Below are positions 1 through 5,703 of a stretch of 11,053 nucleotides of DNA, piece after piece. Numbering within the stretch: position 1 is the first letter of the stretch; each line of letters starts with the position of its first letter. The stretch lies in assembly GCA_910585655.1 (NCBI GenBank), contig CAJUFW010000059.1:2346-13398 (forward strand), read 5' to 3'. The stretch comes from an uncultured Lachnospiraceae bacterium (lineage in GTDB: Bacteria; Bacillota_A; Clostridia; Lachnospirales; Lachnospiraceae). A model generated the notes under the pieces. That model saw only the letters and a program-made list of their open reading frames with translations. It had not been told where the DNA came from and searched no databases. Position numbers and translations under genes: made by a program.

Positions 1-528
1 GAATATTATGATGCCATTATTACTGGAAAGGTAACATCAGAGATAACCGCTTCAGAAAAGAAGCTAACGATGGTAGATGAGGGCGACTGGGAAGAAAGTC
101 TGGAAGAGTTAAAAGAGCAAAATCTTTCTTTGATAGAAATGCCTTATGTCAGATATTATTGGACATTTGAGGTAGACGAGGTTTTATGGAAAGGTAAAAG
201 GGAGGAAGCACAAGCGGTTTTAGAAGAATTGTCTTCGGGAGATACCATTTTGTTTAGCATCAGTGATTTTGCTTTCTGCCACGAAGAGCTGATTCGAGAG
301 AATCAGGAATATCTCTGGACGGTTGGATGGAATGAAGTAACAGGAGACTATGAAGTAATTCGCCGCGGAAGTTTTTATAAAACAGAAGATGATTATTTAT
401 TTTCTTTTGTTTCAGGCAATAATACGAACTGTTATACAGGGATGAAACTAAGTAGTTATAAAAAGGCATTAACGGCTGCAGAACATGATCCACAGCTAGC
501 AGGAGAAGCATGGGACTATTTAGAATGA
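1..528 (+). CDS. Hypothetical acidic protein, 3' part (5' end outside window)
   Basis: The frame is open from base 1 to the TGA at 526-528. The codons before the first ATG (position 70) read as ordinary protein (EYYDAIITGK and onward), so the gene very likely starts left of the window and the ATG at 70 is internal. About 175 residues are visible. They are acidic and rich in aromatics, with no signal peptide, membrane segment or known catalytic motif in the visible part. I do not recognise the family. The composition (many E/D and W/Y/F) would suit a cytoplasmic immunity-type or DUF protein, but that is a guess. The DNA is more AT-rich than the genes from 2500 onward, which fits accessory or recently acquired DNA. 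The next reading frame follows without a gap. Confidence 0.7.
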   Translation, partial: EYYDAIITGKVTSEITASEKKLTMVDEGDWEESLEELKEQNLSLIEMPYVRYYWTFEVDEVLWKGKREEAQAVLEELSSGDTILFSISDFAFCHEELIRENQEYLWTVGWNEVTGDYEVIRRGSFYKTEDDYLFSFVSGNNTNCYTGMKLSSYKKALTAAEHDPQLAGEAWDYLE

Positions 529-798
529 GGAATTTTAGCTATAGTATTTCTTTTTGGAGTTTGTATCATAGGAATAGGTTTATTTTTATTTTGAGGAAGT
601 ATACATAATAAAAATTCCGAAGGTTTAAGTCAAGAACTGATTACAGACTATAGCTATTATATAACAGAAGATGAACATGTTGTCGCTGCTATTTATGATG
701 ATGGGGAAGAATATACAGGTTATTCTCTGGAGAATTTTGAAAAGCAAGTGACAGATAGAATAAAGGTGTATGAAGAAGAAAAAGAACAAAAAAACTAA
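510..798 (+). pseudogene. Broken small membrane-anchored protein
   Basis: After the TGA at 526, the same frame (529-798) encodes a clear membrane helix (ILAIVFLFGV then CIIGIGLFLF). A second TGA at 592-594 follows, then about 67 residues of soluble acidic sequence (GSIHNKNSEG to KEQKN) ending at TAA 796-798. There is no start codon in this frame before the helix. Two candidate starts lie in another frame: ATG at 510, with AGGAG at 501-505 just upstream, and ATG at 525 overlapping the upstream stop as ATGA. From either, the reading is MRNFSYS, which ends at 606 and is not membrane-like. A one-base loss or two-base gain near 530 would join ATG-AGG to the helix, and TGG to TGA at 592 would explain the internal stop after the helix. 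I read this as a frameshifted, nonsense-interrupted gene for a single-pass membrane protein coupled to its upstream neighbour. A sequencing error cannot be excluded. Confidence 0.55.
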
Positions 799-805
799 GT
801 GGTTT

Positions 806-845
806 CACAGGTGTAGTATCTGAAAGAGGGGATACTACACCTGTG
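806..845. repeat. Perfect 15-bp inverted repeat (stem-loop)
   Basis: The left arm CACAGGTGTAGTATC (806-820) and right arm GATACTACACCTGTG (831-845) are perfectly complementary around a 10-nt loop. It lies 8 bp after the stop of the left-edge gene remnant and about 80 bp beyond the end of the minus-strand gene that stops at 928. Neither strand has a T-run directly at the foot of the stem. On the minus strand a run of seven T (plus-strand A788-794) begins about 11 nt after it. It may be a transcription end or RNA-stabilising hairpin between converging units, or a small mobile palindrome. Confidence 0.6.
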
Positions 846-927
846 CTACAAATCTGGCAAGGCAAGGAATTCCTTTCAGGCAAAGGAGAAAGCCGGAGAG
901 CAAAAGTGTATTCGGAGAAAGTATTGC

Positions 928-1182
928 CTAGCTGATAATTTTCCGGATAGAATCCAGGGAAAGATGATAATGTTCGGCTAGTTCTTCTGGTGTCTGCCCG
1001 TTCTGATGGTCTGAACGGATTTCAGCATTCCGTTTTTTATAGTATTCTCTGGCGCCGGAGGCGGCGCCCCAAGGCTTTTTTTCCTGGCGGCTTGGAATAT
1101 ACAAAGTTTCCCCGGAAATATATTGCTGCAGCTCTTTTAGCAAATGATCCGGCAAAATATCCTGTGCGTTTTTATATTTCAT
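928..1182 (-). CDS. CD3324-family small helix-turn-helix protein
   Basis: This is an 84-residue protein beginning MKYKNAQDILPDHLLKELQQ. The opening, the central YISGETLYIP, the short basic stretch before a conserved tryptophan (W38), and the C-terminal NGQTPEELAEHYHLSLDSIR match my memory of the clostridial CD3324 family, whose molecular role is not established. Residues about 55-83 look like a helix-turn-helix of the Mor/resolvase-like kind, suggesting DNA binding. The frame is open further upstream, but those 40 extra residues only shadow the preceding gene, so I chose the ATG at 1182. The start overlaps the 3' end of the upstream minus-strand gene by 11 bp, with a weak GAAGAAG ribosome site inside that gene, which implies translational coupling. 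Family assignment is fairly confident, function is not. Confidence 0.8.
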   Translation of the reverse strand: MKYKNAQDILPDHLLKELQQYISGETLYIPSRQEKKPWGAASGAREYYKKRNAEIRSDHQNGQTPEELAEHYHLSLDSIRKIIS

Positions 1183-2221
1183 GAAAAAATTCTTCTTCGG
1201 TAGCATATTCCCGGATCTGCCCGCCGCCATTGGTGATAACTTTCCGGATAAGCTTTTCGGTTTCTTCTGCTCGTCTGGCAAGCAGCGATAAATCTTGCGC
1301 ATCGTATGTGTCCATCAATTCGATTTTAGCTAAGCCAAAGTCTCTGCAGATTTGATTTAATTCACCTTGCAGATAGCTTCCCCACATATAGGTTCGCATA
1401 GAGTCCTTTGCCTGTGTATAGTGACGGATTCTAAGCCAGGTATAGGAAAGCTCCCCATACCAGTCTGCCAAATCCTGGTAATTTTGCTCTGGCGGTGCTG
1501 CTTGCCGGGAGGAGAGGGCTTGGTCGCTAAGGAAATGTTGGACAAGGCAAAGCAGTTCATAGCAGCCCTTCTTTTGTACGGCTTCTTCTTTTTCCAGCAG
1601 AATTTCCCTGTAACGCTTACAAAAATCTTCTGGAAGAGGTTTTTGTGAACGAGAGGCTATTTCCTGCAATTCTGCAAGCTGATCGGTTTGGGAATGTTTG
1701 AAATAGCCATGATAAGAAAAGGCGATAGCACGCGCAAGCTGATCAAGGATATAGCCTACTCCCATTTTGGCATCGCTTCCAGTGGCAAACAATAGCTCTA
1801 GGTAAAACTGTTTGGCTTCTTCATAGGCTTTTAGAGCCTGAATCCGCATAGCCTGAGGATCTGCCAGTTGCGTACGTAGCTTTTGCTGCAGTTGCTCAAA
1901 ATGTTCCCGATCTGCTTCGCTTCTGGCATACAGGATAGTAGCGTCAGCTAGGCAGGTCAGGTTGTACTCCTCTAAGTTGGAAAAACGTTCCAGCCGTTCC
2001 CAGGGAATGCCCCAGATATCATAGCCGATTCCTTCTAAAAGAAAAGTTTGAGCGAAATGCTCTCCCTTTTTGGTAATCGGGACAAAGTAGCTGATGCAAG
2101 GTTGGGTTTCGTCAATTCGCAGAGTGGTGTGGGATACGACGAGGGCGATGTCTTCTGCATACTGTTCCTGAACGGTGCGGATCACCCACTCGGTAACAAA
2201 GGTATCTGATTTTATGCTCAT
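1172..2221 (-). CDS. Nucleotidyltransferase-like protein, probably catalytically dead
   Basis: This is a 349-residue soluble protein. Residues about 10-100 resemble the nucleotidyltransferase-fold proteins common in Clostridia: a helix leading to DIALVVS, then a strand ending in YFVPITKKGE, then FLLEGIGYDIWGIPWERLER and LADATILYARSEADREHFEQ. In active members a Gly-Ser turn and an Asp-x-Asp motif precede the FVP strand. Here that stretch reads SHTTLRIDETQPCISYFVP, so both the GS and the paired aspartates seem lost (C42 and S44 where DxD would be expected, by eye). The rest is helical and may be the C-terminal four-helix part seen in kanamycin-nucleotidyltransferase relatives. The start is well supported by AGGAGG (2231-2236), nine bases from the ATG. 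It overlaps the downstream CD3324-family gene and likely shares its transcript. Fold assignment is moderate, and loss of activity is inference. Confidence 0.75.
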   Translation of the reverse strand: MSIKSDTFVTEWVIRTVQEQYAEDIALVVSHTTLRIDETQPCISYFVPITKKGEHFAQTFLLEGIGYDIWGIPWERLERFSNLEEYNLTCLADATILYARSEADREHFEQLQQKLRTQLADPQAMRIQALKAYEEAKQFYLELLFATGSDAKMGVGYILDQLARAIAFSYHGYFKHSQTDQLAELQEIASRSQKPLPEDFCKRYREILLEKEEAVQKKGCYELLCLVQHFLSDQALSSRQAAPPEQNYQDLADWYGELSYTWLRIRHYTQAKDSMRTYMWGSYLQGELNQICRDFGLAKIELMDTYDAQDLSLLARRAEETEKLIRKVITNGGGQIREYATEEEFFHEI

Positions 2222-2269
2222 AAGTTGATTCCTCCTGATTTTATTTGTTTTACCGGACCGGATAAGGAC

Positions 2270-2298
2270 ATTGTAAACAATTCATCTGGCAGAAGCAA
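2270..2298 (-). promoter_or_regulatory. Candidate sigma-A promoter for the 2221-928 gene pair
   Basis: On the minus strand, TTGCTT (plus 2293-2298) and TACAAT (plus 2270-2275) are separated by 17 bp, about 50 bp upstream of the start codon. The -10 box is good (5/6) but the -35 box is weak (3/6). A small palindrome, CCGG-A-CCGG, lies just downstream at about 2253-2261, in the untranslated leader. Confidence 0.4.
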
Positions 2299-2349
2299 GG
2301 GAGAGAATGGTTTTGGTTTGTTTTTTCCCTATTTGCATATTTGAGAAAT

Positions 2350-2377
2350 TTGTCAGGGCGAATGTCCTTTTTATTAT
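2350..2377 (+). promoter_or_regulatory. Candidate sigma-A promoter for the solute-binding lipoprotein
   Basis: TTGTCA (2350-2355) and TATTAT (2372-2377) each match the consensus at five of six positions, with a 16-bp spacer. Use of this promoter would leave an untranslated leader of about 250 nt before the start at 2637, long enough to hold the palindrome at 2516-2551. No better promoter nearer to the gene was evident. Confidence 0.45.
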
Positions 2378-2515
2378 GGAATATTACAAAAAAGAGCAGT
2401 GATAAACAGAAAAAACCTATAAAAATCACTATTTTTTAACCCCCAAAATCAGGGAGGATATGGAATAAAAAAATAGACATAGTATCTTCCAACTGCTTAT
2501 GTTACATTCAAATTA

Positions 2516-2551
2516 AGCATAAAAACGGTATGGGGATAACGCTTTTATGCT
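2516..2551. repeat. Imperfect 36-bp palindrome in the lipoprotein leader
   Basis: The outer arms AGCATAAAA (2516-2524) and TTTTATGCT (2543-2551) pair perfectly. After a one-base mismatch the inner CG/CG pairs, then another mismatch, then TAT/ATA around a GGGG loop. There is no T-run after it on the plus strand, so it is not a standard terminator. It could be a regulator binding site for the transport gene or an RNA hairpin in its leader. Confidence 0.5.
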
Positions 2552-2636
2552 GGGTAAACGATCCTCTGACAAGCGGGCGCGTAGGGAGGCGGCAACGCGG
2601 TCAGACAGGAAGCCAACAAAGAAAGGAGTTTGCACT

Positions 2637-4355
2637 ATGGGAGCAAAAACAAAGAGGAGAACAAAACGGTTTTTGGCGCTTTGTATCACGGCGCTGCTGC
2701 TTGCTGCTTCTTTAGCGGGATGTGGGAAAAAAGAGGAGAAAAAGGGGACAGATGGAAAAGTAAAACAAGAGGAGACAGGGCAGCAGGGAGAAAATAAAGC
2801 TGCGGATTCAGATGACAACAAAGAAGAAACGGAGAACGCCTCAGATACAAAGGAATGGTCTTGGCCGTTAGCCGAAAAAAAGGAGCTTTCTATTTGGCTG
2901 GCATGGAATAATGACTATGCGGATACTCCAAATGATTTAATAGGGATACAAAAAATTGAGGAAAATACAAATGTTCATATTAACTGGATTACGGTTTTGG
3001 CAGCAGAGGCGCAGGAAAAATTCGGCTTGCTGATGGCTTCCGGGGATCACCCTGATATTTTAAGGGGTGTAGAAAGCTATTACACAGGGGGCTTAGTTCA
3101 GATGTGCAGCGATGGTGTAATCGTAGAACTGACCGATTACATTCCACAGTATATGCCAGTGTATCAGGCGTTGCGTACTTCCAATGAAAAACTGAAACGG
3201 GATACGGTAACAGACGATGGACGTATGGTAGGAGTCTATACCATTGCCTCGAACAATGGCGTTATCCAGGGAGAACGGGTCTGGGATGGTCTTTGTATCC
3301 GCCAGGATTGGCTCGACGAGCTGAACATGGAGGTGCCAGTGACGATTGATGATTGGTATAAGGTACTGAAAGCTTTTAAGGAACAGTATCAATGCGAGGC
3401 TCCGCTGATGATCGGGGCGCAGAATGCGTATGATATTTCCCATAATTTCCTTTCGGCTTACGGAGTATTGGGCGAATTTTACAACGATAACGGTACTGTA
3501 AAATATGGACCGTTAGAGGATGGCTACAGGCAATGGGTAGAATTGTTCCGCCAATGGTATGCAGAGGGGTTAATTGATCCGAACTTTATTACCAATAACG
3601 CGGACTATATGGGACCGGCAGAATATCTTGGAACCGGACGCGCAGGAGCAGCTCCAAATATCTGGGATTTTACAGCGGACAGCCTGAAAACACACGGATA
3701 CAACAAAGAAGAGAAGTTCTTTTTAAGAGGGGTAACGTCTCCGGTATTGAACGAAGGAGATACGCCTCAGATTGGATTTGCACCAAGTGAGTTGACAAAG
3801 GAAACTGTTTCTATAACGAAAAACTGTAAAGATTTGGAACTTGCCTGCCGCTATCTGGATTATTGGTATACAGAAGAATGTATGTTCTTAGATTCTCTTG
3901 GCATTGAAGGAGAGAGCTACATCGACAACGGAGACGGTACGTATTCGCTGAGCGATTCTTTAAAACAACAGGTAGCAGATGGAAAGTATCCGACTCTGCA
4001 GGTGGCGATTTCTCAGTACATTTTGAATCAATCTGATTTTGGTCTTTATAATTGGGCAAGATTTGATCCGATTAATGAAGGTGTCAGAGCCTTAGAGGCA
4101 TGTGAGATTTGGAACGAGGCGAAATGCGATCTGCTGCTTCCTCCATGTATGACCAATACAGAAGAGGAATTGATCGCGTACAACAACCTTTATACCAGTA
4201 TCCTTACCTTAAAGAAAGAGGCAACGATTAAATTCATCACCGGAACAAAGCCGATGGAAGAATACGATGCGTTTTTGGCAGATTTGAGGAATTATGGAAT
4301 CGAAGAATGTATCCAGTATAAACAAGCCGCTTTGGATCGTTATAACGCAAGATAA
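2637..4355 (+). CDS. Extracellular solute-binding lipoprotein of an ABC transporter
   Basis: This is a 572-residue substrate-binding protein. The start at 2637 is chosen because GAAAGGAG (2621-2628) precedes it at a good distance and it opens with a classic lipoprotein signal: basic MGAKTKRRTKR, a hydrophobic core, then the lipobox LAGC with Cys29 as the lipidated residue. Residues 30-75 form a low-complexity Lys/Glu/Asp tether. The binding domain begins near KKELSIWLAW (81-90), and motifs such as LLMASGDHPDIL, the later GLIDPNFI and the aromatic-rich middle resemble the large family 1 type solute-binding proteins that deliver oligosaccharides to ABC permeases. It would sit on the outer face of the membrane. 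No permease or ATPase gene lies on either side (the next gene is rubrerythrin on the opposite strand), so partners must be encoded elsewhere. The ligand cannot be read from sequence. Confidence 0.88.
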   Translation: MGAKTKRRTKRFLALCITALLLAASLAGCGKKEEKKGTDGKVKQEETGQQGENKAADSDDNKEETENASDTKEWSWPLAEKKELSIWLAWNNDYADTPNDLIGIQKIEENTNVHINWITVLAAEAQEKFGLLMASGDHPDILRGVESYYTGGLVQMCSDGVIVELTDYIPQYMPVYQALRTSNEKLKRDTVTDDGRMVGVYTIASNNGVIQGERVWDGLCIRQDWLDELNMEVPVTIDDWYKVLKAFKEQYQCEAPLMIGAQNAYDISHNFLSAYGVLGEFYNDNGTVKYGPLEDGYRQWVELFRQWYAEGLIDPNFITNNADYMGPAEYLGTGRAGAAPNIWDFTADSLKTHGYNKEEKFFLRGVTSPVLNEGDTPQIGFAPSELTKETVSITKNCKDLELACRYLDYWYTEECMFLDSLGIEGESYIDNGDGTYSLSDSLKQQVADGKYPTLQVAISQYILNQSDFGLYNWARFDPINEGVRALEACEIWNEAKCDLLLPPCMTNTEEELIAYNNLYTSILTLKKEATIKFITGTKPMEEYDAFLADLRNYGIEECIQYKQAALDRYNAR

Positions 4356-4384
4356 CAGCAAAAGCAGGAATAAGAAAAACAACA

Positions 4385-4417
4385 GGCAGCAGCATGGTTT
4401 TTTATCATGCTGCTGCC
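4385..4417 (-). terminator. 12-bp hairpin between converging genes; terminator of the perR-rubrerythrin operon
   Basis: The arms GGCAGCAGCATG (4385-4396) and CATGCTGCTGCC (4406-4417) pair perfectly around a 9-nt loop. On the minus strand the stem is followed by a T-rich stretch (complement of the A-rich 4375-4383), as expected of an intrinsic terminator for the operon ending at 4455. On the plus strand it sits 30 bp after the lipoprotein stop, but the following bases are not T-rich, so it may terminate that transcript only weakly. Confidence 0.65.
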
Positions 4418-4454
4418 GATACGTTTCGATATTGTAAGGAATCAGGTAGCTCGC

Positions 4455-4997
4455 TTAGCCAAAGTATCTCTTTAACAGACCAGCAAATGCCTTGCCATGT
4501 CTTGCCTCGTCGCGAGCCATTTCATGTACGGTATCATGGATAGCATCCAGGTTAGCAGCTTTTGCTCGCTTTGCCAAATCTGTCTTACCAGCGGTAGCGC
4601 CGTTTTCTGCTTCTACACGCAGTTCCAGATTCTTCTTGGTGCTGTCGGTAACGACCTCGCCTAACAGCTCAGCGAATTTTGCTGCATGTTCTGCTTCTTC
4701 ATAAGCAGCTTTCTCATAGTACATACCGATCTCCGGATAACCTTCTCTATGTGCGACACGAGCCATAGCCAGATACATACCAACCTCGGTACATTCTCCG
4801 GTAAAGTTTGCACGAAGGTCAGCCATAATATCTTCACTAGAGCCTTGAGCTACGCCCACGACATGCTCTGCTGCCCAGCTCATTTCGCCGGACTGCTCTA
4901 CGAACTTCTCGCTAGGAGCCTGGCACTGAGGGCATTTCTCAGGAGCAGCCTCGCCTTCATACACATACCCACATACAGAACATACAAATTTTTTCAT
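4455..4997 (-). CDS. Reverse-order rubrerythrin (NADH peroxidase / oxygen-scavenging diiron protein)
   Basis: This is a 180-residue cytoplasmic protein that reduces hydrogen peroxide, and in some clostridia also oxygen, with electrons from NAD(P)H via rubredoxin partners. The N-terminal rubredoxin-like domain holds its iron with Cys6, Cys9, Cys22 and Cys25 (CSVCGYVYEG and CPQC). The ferritin-like diiron domain follows, with candidate ligands in GECTE (Glu68/Glu71), EEAEH (Glu101, His104), the Glu129/Glu131 region and DEARH (Glu164, His167). A rubredoxin domain placed first, not last, defines reverse rubrerythrins such as those of Clostridium acetobutylicum. A good ribosome site (AAAGGAGA on the minus strand) precedes the ATG. 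The gene lies 22 bp downstream of perR on the same strand, so the two are almost surely co-transcribed and peroxide-inducible. Confidence 0.95.
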   Translation of the reverse strand: MKKFVCSVCGYVYEGEAAPEKCPQCQAPSEKFVEQSGEMSWAAEHVVGVAQGSSEDIMADLRANFTGECTEVGMYLAMARVAHREGYPEIGMYYEKAAYEEAEHAAKFAELLGEVVTDSTKKNLELRVEAENGATAGKTDLAKRAKAANLDAIHDTVHEMARDEARHGKAFAGLLKRYFG

Positions 4998-5019
4998 AAT
5001 TTAAAAATCTCCTTTCATA

Positions 5020-5433
5020 TTACAAACCGGTTTCGGACTCAAGCTCTGTGCCTGTCAGGCAGGAGGGGCAGGTGCCATAAAAATAAGTGACATTTCCCTC
5101 TATCATACCAGTAAAATGCTTGCCTGCGCATTCGTTTACAAAGTCGATGGAATCCATCTCCAAATCCAAGACGGTTCCGCAGGCAGTACAGATAAAATGG
5201 TAATGAGGCGAGGTGTTTCCATCGAAATGGTCGCAGCCTCCGCCGCAGGAAAGCTTGATAATCTCTCCGGTTTCTGTCAGTTGGTTGAGGTTTCGGTATA
5301 CGGTAGCCAGGCTAATATTGGGTATCAGCCTGCGGATTTCGTCATATACCATATCAGCAGTTGGATGGGAGGAAGTGGAAGCCAGATATTGCTTGATAAG
5401 CTCGCGCTGCCGGCTGTATTTCATTCCAGCCAT
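5020..5433 (-). CDS. perR: PerR-type peroxide-sensing Fur-family repressor
   Basis: This is a 137-residue DNA-binding repressor with a winged helix in residues about 5-60 (the recognition part includes SLATVYRNLNQLTETG). The expected metal residues can be placed against Bacillus subtilis PerR: His23 (SSHPTADMVY), Asp71 (HFDGN), His77 and His79 (PHYH), and Asp90 (VLDLEM), where an Asp rather than the Glu of Fur favours PerR. The structural zinc site is Cys82/Cys85 (CTAC) and Cys122/Cys125 (CPSC). In this family peroxide oxidises the iron-binding histidines and releases the repressor. The N-terminus is about 14 residues shorter than in B. subtilis, and an extra cysteine pair (Cys63, Cys67, in LSCGGGCDHF) is present. 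GGAGGG (plus 5439-5444) supports the first ATG. It is first in an operon with rubrerythrin, behind a palindromic operator, consistent with autoregulation. Confidence 0.92.
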   Translation of the reverse strand: MAGMKYSRQRELIKQYLASTSSHPTADMVYDEIRRLIPNISLATVYRNLNQLTETGEIIKLSCGGGCDHFDGNTSPHYHFICTACGTVLDLEMDSIDFVNECAGKHFTGMIEGNVTYFYGTCPSCLTGTELESETGL

Positions 5434-5492
5434 ACTATCCCTCCGTTCTGGTAAAAACGTTCTTTTCTAAAACTGCAATCATTCTTCTTTTC

Positions 5493-5517
5493 AATATCAA
5501 TAATGATTACTGATATT
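5493..5517. promoter_or_regulatory. 25-bp PerR/Fur-like operator
   Basis: The left arm AATATCAATAAT (5493-5504), centre G (5505) and right arm ATTACTGATATT (5506-5517) form a palindrome with 11 of 12 positions symmetric. The core AATAATGATTA resembles Fur/PerR boxes, which are AT-rich 7-1-7 inverted repeats. It abuts the predicted -10 box on the perR side, so a bound repressor should block RNA polymerase. Binding by PerR itself is inferred from position. Confidence 0.75.
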
Positions 5518-5546
5518 AGTTTATAATAAGCTTGTCTGTTTGTCAA
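5518..5546 (-). promoter_or_regulatory. Promoter of the perR-rubrerythrin operon
   Basis: On the minus strand a perfect TTGACA (plus 5541-5546) is followed, after 17 bp, by TAAACT (plus 5518-5523). A TATAAA two bases upstream of that -10 is an alternative with a short 15-bp spacer. The operator at 5493-5517 begins immediately downstream, leaving about 60 bp of leader to the perR ribosome site. Confidence 0.65.
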
Positions 5547-5607
5547 GCGTTATTTTTCATTGTTCCTAAATTTTTTCTGCCAGGCGGTTTCAACCAGGGG
5601 AAGAATG

Positions 5608-5636
5608 TTGTAATTCCGGATATCTTATGGTAAGAT
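5608..5636 (+). promoter_or_regulatory. Candidate promoter and operator for the MFS-GDPD operon
   Basis: TTGTAA (5608-5613) and TAAGAT (5631-5636) are 17 bp apart; each is a 4/6 match. The -10 box is the right half of a short palindrome, ATCTTA-TGG-TAAGAT (5622-5636), which could be a repressor site. About 67 bp of purine-rich leader follow to the start codon. Confidence 0.4.
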
Positions 5637-5703
5637 GAAAAGGAAGTTTGGGGAAGATAAAGGGGTGCGGCAGAGGGAGTAAACGAAAGGAGAAGAAAAG
5701 GAA

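Larger units (their letters stand above)
2222..2636. other. Divergent 415-bp intergenic region
   Basis: This AT-rich, gene-free stretch lies between the divergent genes starting at 2221 (minus) and 2637 (plus). It contains candidate promoters in both directions, an imperfect palindrome at 2516-2551 and several A- or T-runs. An ATG at 2547 is in frame with the lipoprotein gene, but it would add 30 basic residues in front of the signal peptide and has no convincing ribosome site, so I treat it as untranslated leader. I see no riboswitch of a class I can name and no transposon ends. Confidence 0.6.

Noticed and set aside
526..594. In-frame TGA codons read through as an amino acid (recoded TGA or selenocysteine)
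   Set aside because: Other genes use TGG for tryptophan, no selenocysteine-type hairpin is evident after either TGA, and the start codon is in another frame, which a recoding would not explain.
806..845. Canonical Rho-independent terminator
   Set aside because: No T-run follows the stem directly on either strand; the nearest is about 11 nt away on the minus strand.
1183..1302. N-terminal extension of the CD3324-family protein
   Set aside because: The extra 40 residues only shadow the end of the overlapping upstream gene in another frame and do not resemble the family.
2547..2636. Upstream in-frame ATG extending the solute-binding protein by 30 residues
   Set aside because: It would put a basic, Arg-rich stretch ahead of a classic lipoprotein signal. 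The ATG at 2637 has a strong ribosome site and the standard signal peptide directly after it.
4686..5090. Plus-strand open frames opposite rubrerythrin and perR
   Set aside because: They are antisense shadows of two well-recognised genes.
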